Assembly: GCA_002708315.1 (NCBI GenBank)
Contig: PANC01000023.1
Location: forward strand, 1 to 60,928
Origin: Lentimicrobiaceae bacterium
GTDB taxonomy: Bacteria; Bacteroidota; Bacteroidia; Bacteroidales; F082
DNA: 60,928 nt
Direction: 5' to 3'
Of this stretch, positions 1 through 7,901 are shown in pieces. The translations under genes were made by a program, and so were the position numbers. How positions within the stretch are numbered: the stretch's first letter is position 1; every line of letters starts with the position of its first letter. The notes beneath the pieces were generated by a model. The model was not told where the DNA came from. It saw nothing but the letters and a program-made list of their open reading frames with translations, and did no database searches.

Positions 1-2
1 AT

Positions 3-350
3 ACGGAAGGGTTTCCTCTTCAAATCAACCATTTAAAAGAATATAATTCACTCATTTGTAAATTCACTATTTCATTCAAATCATCAACACTTACCAAAAC
101 CTCACACTACTCAGGATACCAAGAGAAACTCTATAATGAAGTTAAAAGATTAAAAGATGATCTTGGTTTAGGTTATAGAAGAATTAGTTATGTACTCTAT
201 CAAAAAGGATATAGAGGAATAAGAAAGAATTCAATTCTAAGACACAACTACATCTACTCTATTTACAAAAAAGGGAAAATTAGAAAAAAGAGAATCAATA
301 GAAAATTCAAAACTATTGTGAAAGATATAATGATTTATGAATCTAGATGA
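3..350 (+). CDS. 3' end of an unassigned protein, cut by the window edge
   Basis: An open frame runs from the first bases of the window to a TGA at 348-350 with no upstream in-frame ATG, so this is the last 115 codons of a longer gene. The visible C-terminus is strongly basic and contains GLGYRRISYVLYQKGYRG followed by NNY-like and IYSIYKKGKIRKKR stretches. This pattern (GLGYR-IS--L---GY--IR------VYSI-KK) resembles the helix-turn-helix-like segments found in serine recombinase tails and other DNA-binding proteins, but I cannot assign a family. The frame is unbroken and the residue pattern is protein-like. It could be part of a mobile-element protein, although no inverted repeat or catalytic domain is visible here. 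Confidence 0.5.
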   Translation, partial: TEGFPLQINHLKEYNSLICKFTISFKSSTLTKTSHYSGYQEKLYNEVKRLKDDLGLGYRRISYVLYQKGYRGIRKNSILRHNYIYSIYKKGKIRKKRINRKFKTIVKDIMIYESR

Positions 351-364
351 TTCTTATTAATTAT

Positions 365-421
365 TTAAGATGTCGTGACAATGTTATCTAGATGTAGTTA
401 AGATGTCGTGAAAATGTCGTG
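365..421 (+). repeat. Three ATGTCGTG direct repeats upstream of the XRE gene
   Basis: The octamer ATGTCGTG occurs at 370-377, 403-410 and 414-421. The first two lie inside a longer 14-bp perfect direct repeat, TTAAGATGTCGTGA (365-378 and 398-411). The repeat starts are 33 and 11 bp apart, both near whole turns of B-DNA, so all three would face the same side of the helix. The array ends 21 bp before a TAnnTTTG promoter element and 34 bp before the XRE start. An operator role is inference. Confidence 0.5.
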
Positions 422-442
422 TCAAACACCCAAATTTTATCT

Positions 443-450
443 TAAATTTG
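443..450 (+). promoter_or_regulatory. Candidate -7 promoter element (TAAATTTG) for the XRE gene
   Basis: TAAATTTG matches the Bacteroidota -7 consensus TAnnTTTG exactly. It ends five bases before the ATG at 456, so the transcript would be leaderless or nearly so. This supports the ATG at 456 over the upstream GTG at 408, which lies before the element. Confidence 0.45.
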
Positions 451-455
451 TTCAT

Positions 456-752
456 ATGAAAATAGGATATAAGATTAAAGAATTAAGATTAAAAGGAGGG
501 TATTCACAAAAAGATTTATCAATTAAATCTGGACTATCAGAAAGAACTATTCAAAGGATAGAAAAAGACGAAGTTACTCCAAACCCTCATACATTAAAAG
601 TATTGGGGGAAATATTCGGAGAAAATTTTCACCAATTTGAAAATGGAAACCATTCTGTAAATAATAAAAAAAAGATGAACAAAATATTTATTCTTTGGAA
701 CTGGATGATTAACTTCAAAATCAACATTCTAAAGATATTCATAAAGAAATAA
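456..752 (+). CDS. Small XRE-family helix-turn-helix regulator
   Basis: A 98-residue protein with an N-terminal Cro/C1-type helix-turn-helix at about residues 5-60: IKELRLKGGYSQKDLSIKSGLSERTIQRIEKDEVTPNP, with the recognition helix at SERTIQRIEK, followed by LKVLGEIFG. The last third is rich in Lys, Asn, Phe and Ile and may contain a short hydrophobic helix (about residues 77-95). I chose ATG 456 because the domain begins right after it and a -7 element lies just upstream. A GTG at 408 would add 16 residues with no domain content. The next gene begins 5 bp after the stop, so the two are probably co-transcribed. Autoregulation through the ATGTCGTG repeats is inference. Confidence 0.8.
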   Translation: MKIGYKIKELRLKGGYSQKDLSIKSGLSERTIQRIEKDEVTPNPHTLKVLGEIFGENFHQFENGNHSVNNKKKMNKIFILWNWMINFKINILKIFIKK

Positions 753-757
753 GTAAT

Positions 758-964
758 ATGAAACCAATATTACTCATATTCACTTTAATATTCATTACAA
801 CAACTTATATACTTTACAAATACTCATACAGTTACTTCAAACAAGAAACTAATCATAAAATGTGGAAGTTATGGGGTTTACAAACTCCTTATTGGGAAGG
901 TCTTATATTAATTAGTCTAGGTATTACAACAGTGACACTGTTATTAGTAAAGACAATTATTTAG
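758..964 (+). CDS. Small two-helix membrane protein
   Basis: A 68-residue protein of unknown family. It has an N-terminal hydrophobic helix (about residues 2-20, PILLIFTLIFITTTYILY), a polar aromatic linker with KMWKLWGLQTPYWEG, and a second hydrophobic helix (about residues 48-66, LILISLGITTVTLLLV). It starts 5 bp after the XRE gene, which suggests one transcript and possibly a regulator/membrane-partner pair. No signal cleavage site is evident. The function is unknown. Confidence 0.55.
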   Translation: MKPILLIFTLIFITTTYILYKYSYSYFKQETNHKMWKLWGLQTPYWEGLILISLGITTVTLLLVKTII

Positions 965-1062
965 AAAGAAAAGGAAGGACTCAAAAACATACTTCTTAAA
1001 TTACTCAACAATAGCTGAATAGAAGAACATTTTTCTTACTTTCACATCCTCAAATAAGTTAA

Positions 1063-3015
1063 ATGCAAATAAAGAGCTTAATCATTGCCATCTTTCTTTT
1101 ATCGGGCTTGGTGAGCTATGGAAACGAAGCAGTATCGCTCAATAAATTAAATACTAAGCTCGTACTACCTAATATTGTTGTAAAGGGAGTTAACCAAGAA
1201 TTACAATTAAAAATAACAGATTTAAGCCTTGGTAAGAAGCTTAATCAAAATGATATAAAAGTATTAATTAATGATTCGGCTTACGTTGGTCAAGTAATAG
1301 ATGGAAGTGTTATTATAGAATACAATTTCCCATCGAAAGAAACAATTAAAGTTAGTACTGGTAATTTTAGAGATAGCGTTCCTGTCAATCCAATACCGCT
1401 ATGGCTATCCATTCTACCTCCATTGTTAGCAATTATGATAGCCCTGATAATTAGAGAAGTTTATTCTGCCTTGTTCGCAGGGATATGGATAGGAACTGGG
1501 ATTATTTATTATTATAAAGGGTCATCAATTTTTTTAGCAGTTTTTAAAGGGTTCCTTGCGATTTTAGATACATATATAATAGAGTCCCTTAACGATAGTG
1601 GTCATTTATCCATAATTTTATTTTCAATGATTATTGCCGCAACCGTTAGCCTAATATCAAAAAATGGAGGAATGATTGGTGTTGTTAATCACCTATCTAA
1701 ATTTGCAAAAAGTCCTAGGTCTGGAGGTATCGTTACCTGGGCAATGGGTATTGTTATTTTTTTCGATGACTACGCAAATACTCTTGTGGTTGGCAATACG
1801 ATGCGTCCTCTTGCCGACAGATTAAAAATATCCCGAGAGAAACTAGCATATATTATTGATTCAACGGCAGCTCCTGTTGCCTCAGTTGCCTTTGTAACCA
1901 CATGGATTGGAGCTGAGTTAAGTTATATCCAAGATGGAATAAATACGCTTAATATAAATGAATCAGCTTATGGTGTCTTCTTTCATTCACTGGCATATTC
2001 ATATTATCCGTTCTTTACTCTAGCTTTTGTCTTTACTCTGATCTGGAAAAAGGTTGATTTTGGGCCAATGTATCATGCGGAAAAAAGAATGTCTGATCTT
2101 AATCCTAAAAATAGTTTAGTTTTCGATGCAAAAATTTCATCTGATCTTATGGAGGAGATTACTGCAAAAAAAGGAGTTAAACCTCGGAGCTTTAATGCCA
2201 TTATTCCCATACTCGTAATAATTATTGGCACTCTAATCGGATTACTATACAGTGGATGGAATAAGGAAATTTGGGATAATAATTCATTGGGATTCTTTGA
2301 AAAGCTCTCAGAAACAATAGGAAATTCTGATTCTCTTATTGCTTTGTTATGGTCCTCATTGGGTAGTTTATTCATTGCTTTAATACTTACATTGAGTCAG
2401 AAATTACTTAGTTTAACTGAGGCTATTGAAAGTATTATAAAGGGCTTTAAGACAATGCTACCTGCCATAATGATTTTAACCCTGGCATGGTCTGTTGCAT
2501 TAATTACAAAGCATCTGCATACAGCAGATTTTATATCTGGACTATTACTAGATGCATCTGTGTCGCCATATCTTTTACCTGTAATCACATTTATAATTTC
2601 CGCACTTGTTTCTTTTTCAACTGGTAGTTCATGGGGTACAATGGCAATATTATATCCATTGATACTTCCATCAGGATGGATGCTTGCAGAAACATCCGGA
2701 TTAGATTATGAAACAACATTATCAATATTTTATAATATTACAGCAGCAGTCTTAACAGGATCCGTATTAGGTGACCACTGTTCTCCAATATCTGATACGA
2801 CAATTTTAAGCTCTTTGGCTAGTTCATGCCCTCACATTGAACATGTACGAACTCAATTACCATATGCTTTAACCACAGGCATTGTAGCAATTGTAATAGG
2901 CACAATACCTGCATCATTTGGGGTTTCATCATGGATTCTTTTTCCATTAGGTTTTGCGGCTCTGTATTTAATTATTAAATTTTTTGGAAAGCCCACATTG
3001 AATACATCAAGTTAA
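1063..3015 (+). CDS. NhaC-family Na+/H+ antiporter with exported N-terminal domain
   Basis: A 650-residue inner-membrane secondary transporter of the NhaC (PF03553) type, expected to exchange Na+ for H+ or a related substrate pair. Residues 1-21 look like a signal peptide or first helix, and residues about 22-110 form a soluble extracytoplasmic segment before the membrane core, which is unusual compared with short NhaC proteins. Membrane core signatures include FFDDYANTLVVGNTMRPLAD followed by the STAAPVAS region, and near the C-terminus GSVLGDHCSPISDTTILSS, a hallmark of the family. About a dozen hydrophobic segments can be seen. It stands alone between the small membrane protein and DUF6150. 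The exact substrate is not shown by sequence; malate/lactate exchange has been described for some NhaC relatives. Confidence 0.85.
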   Translation: MQIKSLIIAIFLLSGLVSYGNEAVSLNKLNTKLVLPNIVVKGVNQELQLKITDLSLGKKLNQNDIKVLINDSAYVGQVIDGSVIIEYNFPSKETIKVSTGNFRDSVPVNPIPLWLSILPPLLAIMIALIIREVYSALFAGIWIGTGIIYYYKGSSIFLAVFKGFLAILDTYIIESLNDSGHLSIILFSMIIAATVSLISKNGGMIGVVNHLSKFAKSPRSGGIVTWAMGIVIFFDDYANTLVVGNTMRPLADRLKISREKLAYIIDSTAAPVASVAFVTTWIGAELSYIQDGINTLNINESAYGVFFHSLAYSYYPFFTLAFVFTLIWKKVDFGPMYHAEKRMSDLNPKNSLVFDAKISSDLMEEITAKKGVKPRSFNAIIPILVIIIGTLIGLLYSGWNKEIWDNNSLGFFEKLSETIGNSDSLIALLWSSLGSLFIALILTLSQKLLSLTEAIESIIKGFKTMLPAIMILTLAWSVALITKHLHTADFISGLLLDASVSPYLLPVITFIISALVSFSTGSSWGTMAILYPLILPSGWMLAETSGLDYETTLSIFYNITAAVLTGSVLGDHCSPISDTTILSSLASSCPHIEHVRTQLPYALTTGIVAIVIGTIPASFGVSSWILFPLGFAALYLIIKFFGKPTLNTSS

Positions 3016-3033
3016 TTTTTTTAGTTTCATAAC

Positions 3034-3064
3034 TTGTTTTGATTAACCTTTATAATTATTTTTG
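3034..3064 (+). promoter_or_regulatory. Candidate promoter of the DUF6150 gene
   Basis: TATTTTTG at 3057-3064 fits TAnnTTTG, with a TTG at 3034-3036 placed 20 bp upstream as a possible -33 element. The start codon at 3111 would then have a leader of about 40 nt. Confidence 0.35.
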
Positions 3065-3110
3065 GGGAAGTGCCGTTGGTGAATATTTTTAATTTTTTAA
3101 TCATAATGCC

Positions 3111-3440
3111 ATGAAATTACTACTTTCATTATTAATATTGTTTTCCATAAATAGCTATTCACAAAATATATTTACCGTTGAATATGAGTCTCAATCAGAT
3201 ATTAATGTATTTGTTGTTGAATACGAATCACAATGCGATTTAAAAGTGTTTAAAGTTGAATATGAGTCACAAGCAAAAGGGAATGAGGGATTATGGTTTT
3301 TTGTTAAATATCAATCACAGTCTAACAAGAAAATTTACTTTGTGGAATATGCATCTCAGTCTGATCTCAAAATATTCTTTGTGGATTATAAATCAAAAGC
3401 CGGGTGGAAAACAAATAAAAAGAAGTACCTATTGTATTAG
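3111..3440 (+). CDS. DUF6150 family exported repeat protein
   Basis: A 109-residue protein with a cleavable signal peptide (MKLLLSLLILFSINSYSQ). The mature part is built of six short repeats of the pattern [IVF]-F-x-V-[ED]-Y-x-S-[QK], such as FTVEYESQSD, FVVEYESQCD and FKVEYESQAK. Alternating hydrophobic residues suggest beta strands stacked in a small periplasmic or secreted domain. The pattern matches what I recall as DUF6150, a family of unknown function common in Bacteroidota. It is convergent with phoH, with only 33 bp between the stops, and I see no clear hairpin there. Confidence 0.75.
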   Translation: MKLLLSLLILFSINSYSQNIFTVEYESQSDINVFVVEYESQCDLKVFKVEYESQAKGNEGLWFFVKYQSQSNKKIYFVEYASQSDLKIFFVDYKSKAGWKTNKKKYLLY

Positions 3441-3473
3441 GTATTAAAGTTGAAATTATAAGAGTAAACCTGC

Positions 3474-4826
3474 CTATAATAAATCATTTGCCAAATTAGC
3501 TAACTCTGACCTTTCTCCCTTTTCGAGCCTCACATGAGCATATATTTCATTATGTTTTATTTTATCAATAAGAACTGATAAACCATTTGATTGCGAATCT
3601 AGGTATGGTGTATCAATTTGATAAATATCTCCGGTGAATATTATTTTTGTATTTTCTCCAGCTCTGGTTATAATAGTTTTTACTTCATGGGGTGTAAGAT
3701 TTTGTGCCTCATCAACAATAAAACAGATATTAGATATGCTTCTACCTCGAATGTATGCCAAAGGTGTAATCATAAGCTTCTCATTTTCTACGGCATCACT
3801 AATACGCTTGAACTCATTGTCCATTTCACCAAACTGATTTTGAATAAACTTCAAATTATCCCAAAGTGGTTCCATATATGGGTTAATTTTTTCATGTATA
3901 TCGCCAGGCAGATATCCAATATCCTTATTGCTAAGAGGTACAATAGGTCGTGCCAAATATATTTGTTTAAAATTTCTTCGCTGTTCCCATGAACCCGCAA
4001 GGGCTAATAATGTTTTACCTGTTCCTGCCACACCCTGAAGAGTAACAAGCTTTACCTCTGGATTCAAAATAGCATGAAGTGCGAAGACCTGTTCAGCATT
4101 GCGAGGTATAATCCTTGAAACACTGTGCTTTTCAACTCTTTCAATGCGTTTGGTAATAGGGTTGAAATATGCCAATGCAGATGAAGAAGAGCTTTTAAGT
4201 ATATAGTAATGGTTTGCAATCCCTTCATCCAAACCGAGATCGCTAGTGTTACAAAAACCATTGCTATATAGACCATCTATTATGGCACTATCAACATTAT
4301 CCAGAGTAGTTTTACCCGTATATAATGATTCTATATTCTTAACCTTACCTGTTTCGAAATCTTCCGCTGTAAGGTTTAATGATTTGGCCTTAAGTCTTAG
4401 GTTTATATCCTTACTAACCAAAATAACCTTCCTTTCCGGATGCTCTTCTTTTAGTTTTATGGCTGCATTTAGTATTCTATGATCAGGTTTGTTATCATCG
4501 AAAATTTTCCTGGCGTCCAATTTACTATTCTCGTTCATTATAACCTTGAATTTCCCCTTTTCTGGCCCATTTAGTTTTCGCCAAATTTTCATTGTTGATT
4601 TTCCCGATATACTATCAAGAAACCTGATAAATTCACGCGCTTCAAAATTTTTAATGGTATTTCCCTTCTTAAAATTATCAAGTTCTTCTAGCACTGTTAT
4701 TGGAATGGCAACATCATTATCATCAAATTCATTTATGGCATTATGATTATATAGTATAACCGATGTATCTAGTACAAATATCTTTTTTGAGCTCTCAGAT
4801 AATGGTTTTTTAACAACTTTTGCCAT
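3474..4826 (-). CDS. phoH: PhoH family ATPase with N-terminal PIN domain
   Basis: A 450-residue two-domain protein of the PhoH2 (PIN-PhoH) arrangement, linked in other bacteria to RNA unwinding and cleavage. The PIN nuclease domain occupies about residues 10-150, beginning KIFVLDTSVILYNHNA, with acidic VLEELDNFKKG and ILVSKDINLRLKAK, which carry the metal-binding Asp/Glu residues. The PhoH ATPase domain occupies about residues 240-445, with Walker A GVAGTGKTLLALAG, the PIVPLSNKDIGYLPGD motif, and Walker B FIVDEAQNLTPHEVKTIITR followed by GDIYQID. The length is normal for the fused form. It is divergent from polA, with 246 bp between the starts. Confidence 0.92.
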   Translation of the reverse strand: MAKVVKKPLSESSKKIFVLDTSVILYNHNAINEFDDNDVAIPITVLEELDNFKKGNTIKNFEAREFIRFLDSISGKSTMKIWRKLNGPEKGKFKVIMNENSKLDARKIFDDNKPDHRILNAAIKLKEEHPERKVILVSKDINLRLKAKSLNLTAEDFETGKVKNIESLYTGKTTLDNVDSAIIDGLYSNGFCNTSDLGLDEGIANHYYILKSSSSSALAYFNPITKRIERVEKHSVSRIIPRNAEQVFALHAILNPEVKLVTLQGVAGTGKTLLALAGSWEQRRNFKQIYLARPIVPLSNKDIGYLPGDIHEKINPYMEPLWDNLKFIQNQFGEMDNEFKRISDAVENEKLMITPLAYIRGRSISNICFIVDEAQNLTPHEVKTIITRAGENTKIIFTGDIYQIDTPYLDSQSNGLSVLIDKIKHNEIYAHVRLEKGERSELANLANDLL

Positions 4827-5046
4827 ATTTTCAGAGGTTTAGTTATAGAGTGGTATAAATTTAAATATTTATTATCCACCTCCACTTATTGCATCTCAGT
4901 AGTTTCAAACATATTATGGTTGACAAATTATTAAAGGTCTATTATCGTGTATCTTAAACCATTAATCACTTTTAGTGTTTAAATTCGGCATATTTTTCGG
5001 TTATGAACTTTCGTAAATCATTAATGTAAAAACATTCTATTTCCAT

Positions 5047-5054
5047 TACCTTTG
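5047..5054 (+). promoter_or_regulatory. Candidate -7 element (TACCTTTG) of polA
   Basis: TACCTTTG matches TAnnTTTG exactly and sits 18 bp before the polA ATG at 5073. No convincing -33 element was seen at the usual distance. Confidence 0.4.
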
Positions 5055-5072
5055 TGAAATCAAAACTACCAT

Positions 5073-7832
5073 ATGGAATCAAAAAATAAACTTTTCTTAC
5101 TTGATGGAATGGCTCTAGTTTATCGTGCCTATTTTGCAATGAGTAGAAATCCACAGATAAATAGCAAGGGACAGAACACATCAGCAATCCTGGGCTTTGC
5201 GAATACTTTATTTGAAGTGTTGAAGAATCAAAATCCAGATTATATTGGAGTGGCATTTGATACTAAAAAACCAACATTTAGGCATGAAACATTTAAGGAA
5301 TACAAAGCCAACCGAGAAAAAATGCCTGAGGATTTAAGTGCTTCGATACCATATATATTTGAATTACTAAATGGGTTAAAAATACCCATTTTGATGTTAG
5401 ATGGTTATGAAGCAGACGATGTTATTGGAACACTATCTAAAAAGGCTGAAAAAGATGGGTTTTGTACCTATATGATGACTCCTGATAAAGATTTTGGACA
5501 GCTAGTTTCAGAAAATATTTTTATGTATAAGCCAGCTAGAATGGGCAACAAGGCAGAGGTGTGGGGTGAGTACGAAGTATGCGAGAGGTTTGGTATAGTC
5601 AAGCCAGAGCAATTGATAGATATATTAGGGCTATGGGGTGATGCTTCTGATAATATACCCGGTGTTCCAGGTATTGGTGAAAAAACTGCCATAAAGCTAA
5701 TTGGAGAATATGATAGCATAGAAAATTTGCTAAAGAATACTGATAAGCTAAAAGGAAAACAAAAGGAGAATCTGGAAGCATTTTCTGAGCAAGCAATTCT
5801 TTCCAAGCAACTAGCAACAATTGAATTAAACGCACCCATTGACTTTGAAAAGGATGAGTTAAAAAAGAAGGATCCTGATATGGAAATGCTCAAAAAGTTA
5901 TTTGAGGAGCTTGAGTTCAGGACATTTGCAAAAAGATTTTTTGAAGAATCAGCCGTTAATACTAGTGAATCGCATACTCAATCACATCTATTTGAAGGCG
6001 ACGAGGCAGCAAATCCACAATTAGATGGAATTGATTCAACACCTCATAATTATGAACTTGTAACCGACAAGAAAGATATGAAATCACTTGCTGACAAGTT
6101 ACTCAAAAGCAAAGAAATATGTTTTGATACAGAAACAACTGGTTTAGATGCAAACGATTCTGAACTTGTTGGCATTTCATTTTCAGTTAAAGCATCTGAA
6201 GCATGGTATATTCCAGTACCCGAAAACTATAACGATGCCATAGAGATAGTTAGGATTTTTAAGCCTCTATTTGAATCCAATATCCTGAAAATAGGGCAGA
6301 ATATAAAGTTTGACATTAACGTGCTTTTATGGTATGAAGTTGAGGTAGCCGGTCCATTTTTTGACACCATGATTGCCCATTACTTGCTACAACCTGATAT
6401 GAGACATAATATGGATCTTCTTGCGGAAACATATCTCAATTATAAACCTGTATCAATTGAAACTTTGATTGGTAAAAAAGGTAGAAATCAGCTAAGTATG
6501 AGAAATGTTAGTGTAGAAAAAGTAAAGGAATATGCTGCAGAAGATGCTGATATTACGCTGCAGTTAAAACATTATTTTGAACCTGAGTTAAAAAAATCAG
6601 GTACATGGAAGTTATTTCAAGAAGTTGAGATGCCACTTGTACCTGTATTAGCTTCAATGGAGGCAGAGGGTATAAAGCTTGATACCCCCGCACTGAGCGA
6701 GTTTAGTAAACAACTTGAAATTGATATCGATAAAATTGAAGGTAATATTTATAAACAGGCCGATATTAAATTTAACATAGCATCACCTAAGCAGCTAGGT
6801 GAGATACTATTTGAAAAACTAGTGATTAGTGATAAGCCAAAAAAAACTAAAACAGGGCAATATAAAACCGGAGAAGATATCCTAGTTAAACTGATTCATA
6901 AGCATCCAATAATTGAAATGATTCTGGAGTATAGGTCTCTAACAAAACTTAAATCAACTTATGTTGACGCGCTTCCTGAACTTGTAAATAAAAGAGATGG
7001 AAGAATCCATACATCCTATAACCAAGCCGTAGCAGCAACTGGCAGACTTAGCTCAAATAATCCTAATCTTCAAAATATACCAATAAGAACGGAAAAAGGA
7101 CGAGAAATAAGAAAAGCGTTTATCCCTAGAAATAATGATTTTATTTTACTTGCGGCTGATTATAGCCAAGTAGAGCTGAGAATTATCGCTCATATAAGCA
7201 AGGATTCAGGCATGCTAGAGGCCTTCAAAAATGGACTTGATATTCATACGGCAACTGCGGCAAGAGTTTATGGTGTTGATTATAAAGAGGTTACCAAAGA
7301 TATGAGAAGAAATGCCAAAACTGTGAATTTTGGAATTGTTTATGGTGTTTCTGCCTTTGGACTGAGTGAGAGATTAGGAATACCCCGACGCGAGGCGGCA
7401 GATATTATTAATAGCTACTTTGATAAATACTCCGGTGTTAAGAAATACATGAATGAGTCAATCGATTTTGCCAAAGAACATGGCTATGTAGAAACAATTT
7501 TGGGCAGAAGACGCTACCTTAAGGACATTAATTCAGCTAATGCTGTAGTTAGAGGGTTTGCTGAAAGAAATGCCATTAACGCTCCTATACAAGGATCATC
7601 AGCAGATATGATAAAAGTAGCCATGATTGATATTATGAGGGAGCTTAACAATAAAAAACTTAAAACCAAGATGATACTTCAGGTGCATGATGAACTTGTA
7701 TTTGACATGTTCAAAGAAGAAGAAGTAGTAGTCAAGAAAATTGTTGAAGACAAAATGAAGAATGCCATTAAACTTGACATCCCCCTTATTGTGGATATGA
7801 ATAAGGGTAAAACTTGGCTTGAAGCTCATTGA
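5073..7832 (+). CDS. polA: DNA polymerase I
   Basis: A 919-residue repair and Okazaki-fragment-processing polymerase with all three domains. Residues 1-290 form the 5'-3' exonuclease/flap domain (LFLLDGMALVYRAYFA, TPDKDFGQLV, GIPGIGEKTA-type helix-hairpin-helix). Residues about 330-520 form the 3'-5' exonuclease with its acidic residues intact (CFDTETTGLD, NIKFDINVL, YAAEDADITLQL), so proofreading is probably active. The C-terminal polymerase domain shows motif A DYSQVELRIIAHIS, motif B RRNAKTVNFGIVYG and motif C LQVHDELVFD. Length and order match the family. It is a single-gene unit with its own promoter element, divergent from phoH. Confidence 0.97.
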   Translation: MESKNKLFLLDGMALVYRAYFAMSRNPQINSKGQNTSAILGFANTLFEVLKNQNPDYIGVAFDTKKPTFRHETFKEYKANREKMPEDLSASIPYIFELLNGLKIPILMLDGYEADDVIGTLSKKAEKDGFCTYMMTPDKDFGQLVSENIFMYKPARMGNKAEVWGEYEVCERFGIVKPEQLIDILGLWGDASDNIPGVPGIGEKTAIKLIGEYDSIENLLKNTDKLKGKQKENLEAFSEQAILSKQLATIELNAPIDFEKDELKKKDPDMEMLKKLFEELEFRTFAKRFFEESAVNTSESHTQSHLFEGDEAANPQLDGIDSTPHNYELVTDKKDMKSLADKLLKSKEICFDTETTGLDANDSELVGISFSVKASEAWYIPVPENYNDAIEIVRIFKPLFESNILKIGQNIKFDINVLLWYEVEVAGPFFDTMIAHYLLQPDMRHNMDLLAETYLNYKPVSIETLIGKKGRNQLSMRNVSVEKVKEYAAEDADITLQLKHYFEPELKKSGTWKLFQEVEMPLVPVLASMEAEGIKLDTPALSEFSKQLEIDIDKIEGNIYKQADIKFNIASPKQLGEILFEKLVISDKPKKTKTGQYKTGEDILVKLIHKHPIIEMILEYRSLTKLKSTYVDALPELVNKRDGRIHTSYNQAVAATGRLSSNNPNLQNIPIRTEKGREIRKAFIPRNNDFILLAADYSQVELRIIAHISKDSGMLEAFKNGLDIHTATAARVYGVDYKEVTKDMRRNAKTVNFGIVYGVSAFGLSERLGIPRREAADIINSYFDKYSGVKKYMNESIDFAKEHGYVETILGRRRYLKDINSANAVVRGFAERNAINAPIQGSSADMIKVAMIDIMRELNNKKLKTKMILQVHDELVFDMFKEEEVVVKKIVEDKMKNAIKLDIPLIVDMNKGKTWLEAH

Positions 7833-7851
7833 TATTAGTTAAACCAAATTA

Positions 7852-7865
7852 TACTTTATAAAGTA
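7852..7865. repeat. 14-bp perfect palindrome between polA and the ROK gene
   Basis: TACTTTATAAAGTA reads identically on both strands. It lies 19 bp after the polA stop and 36 bp before the ROK-family start. It lacks a T tract, so it is not a typical terminator. It could be an operator for the downstream gene, but short AT-rich palindromes also arise by chance in this composition. Confidence 0.25.
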
Positions 7866-7901
7866 AGTGGATCCCAGTCTTATCTAAATACATAATTCCA
7901 A

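Noticed and set aside
408-455. GTG start that would lengthen the XRE gene by 16 codons
   Set aside because: The helix-turn-helix domain starts after ATG 456, and an exact TAnnTTTG element lies between the two starts, so the GTG would be upstream of the transcript.
1-1000. Insertion sequence or integrated element at the left edge
   Set aside because: No transposase catalytic motif, terminal inverted repeat or target duplication is visible in the window; only a truncated gene and a regulator.
2073-2375. 100-codon minus-strand ORF inside the NhaC gene
   Set aside because: It is the antisense shadow of a well-supported gene; no start signal or domain.
5468-5893. 141-codon minus-strand ORF inside polA
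   Set aside because: Antisense to the conserved flap-nuclease domain; its Ser/Phe/Pro-rich sequence is what antisense of Lys/Glu-rich coding gives.
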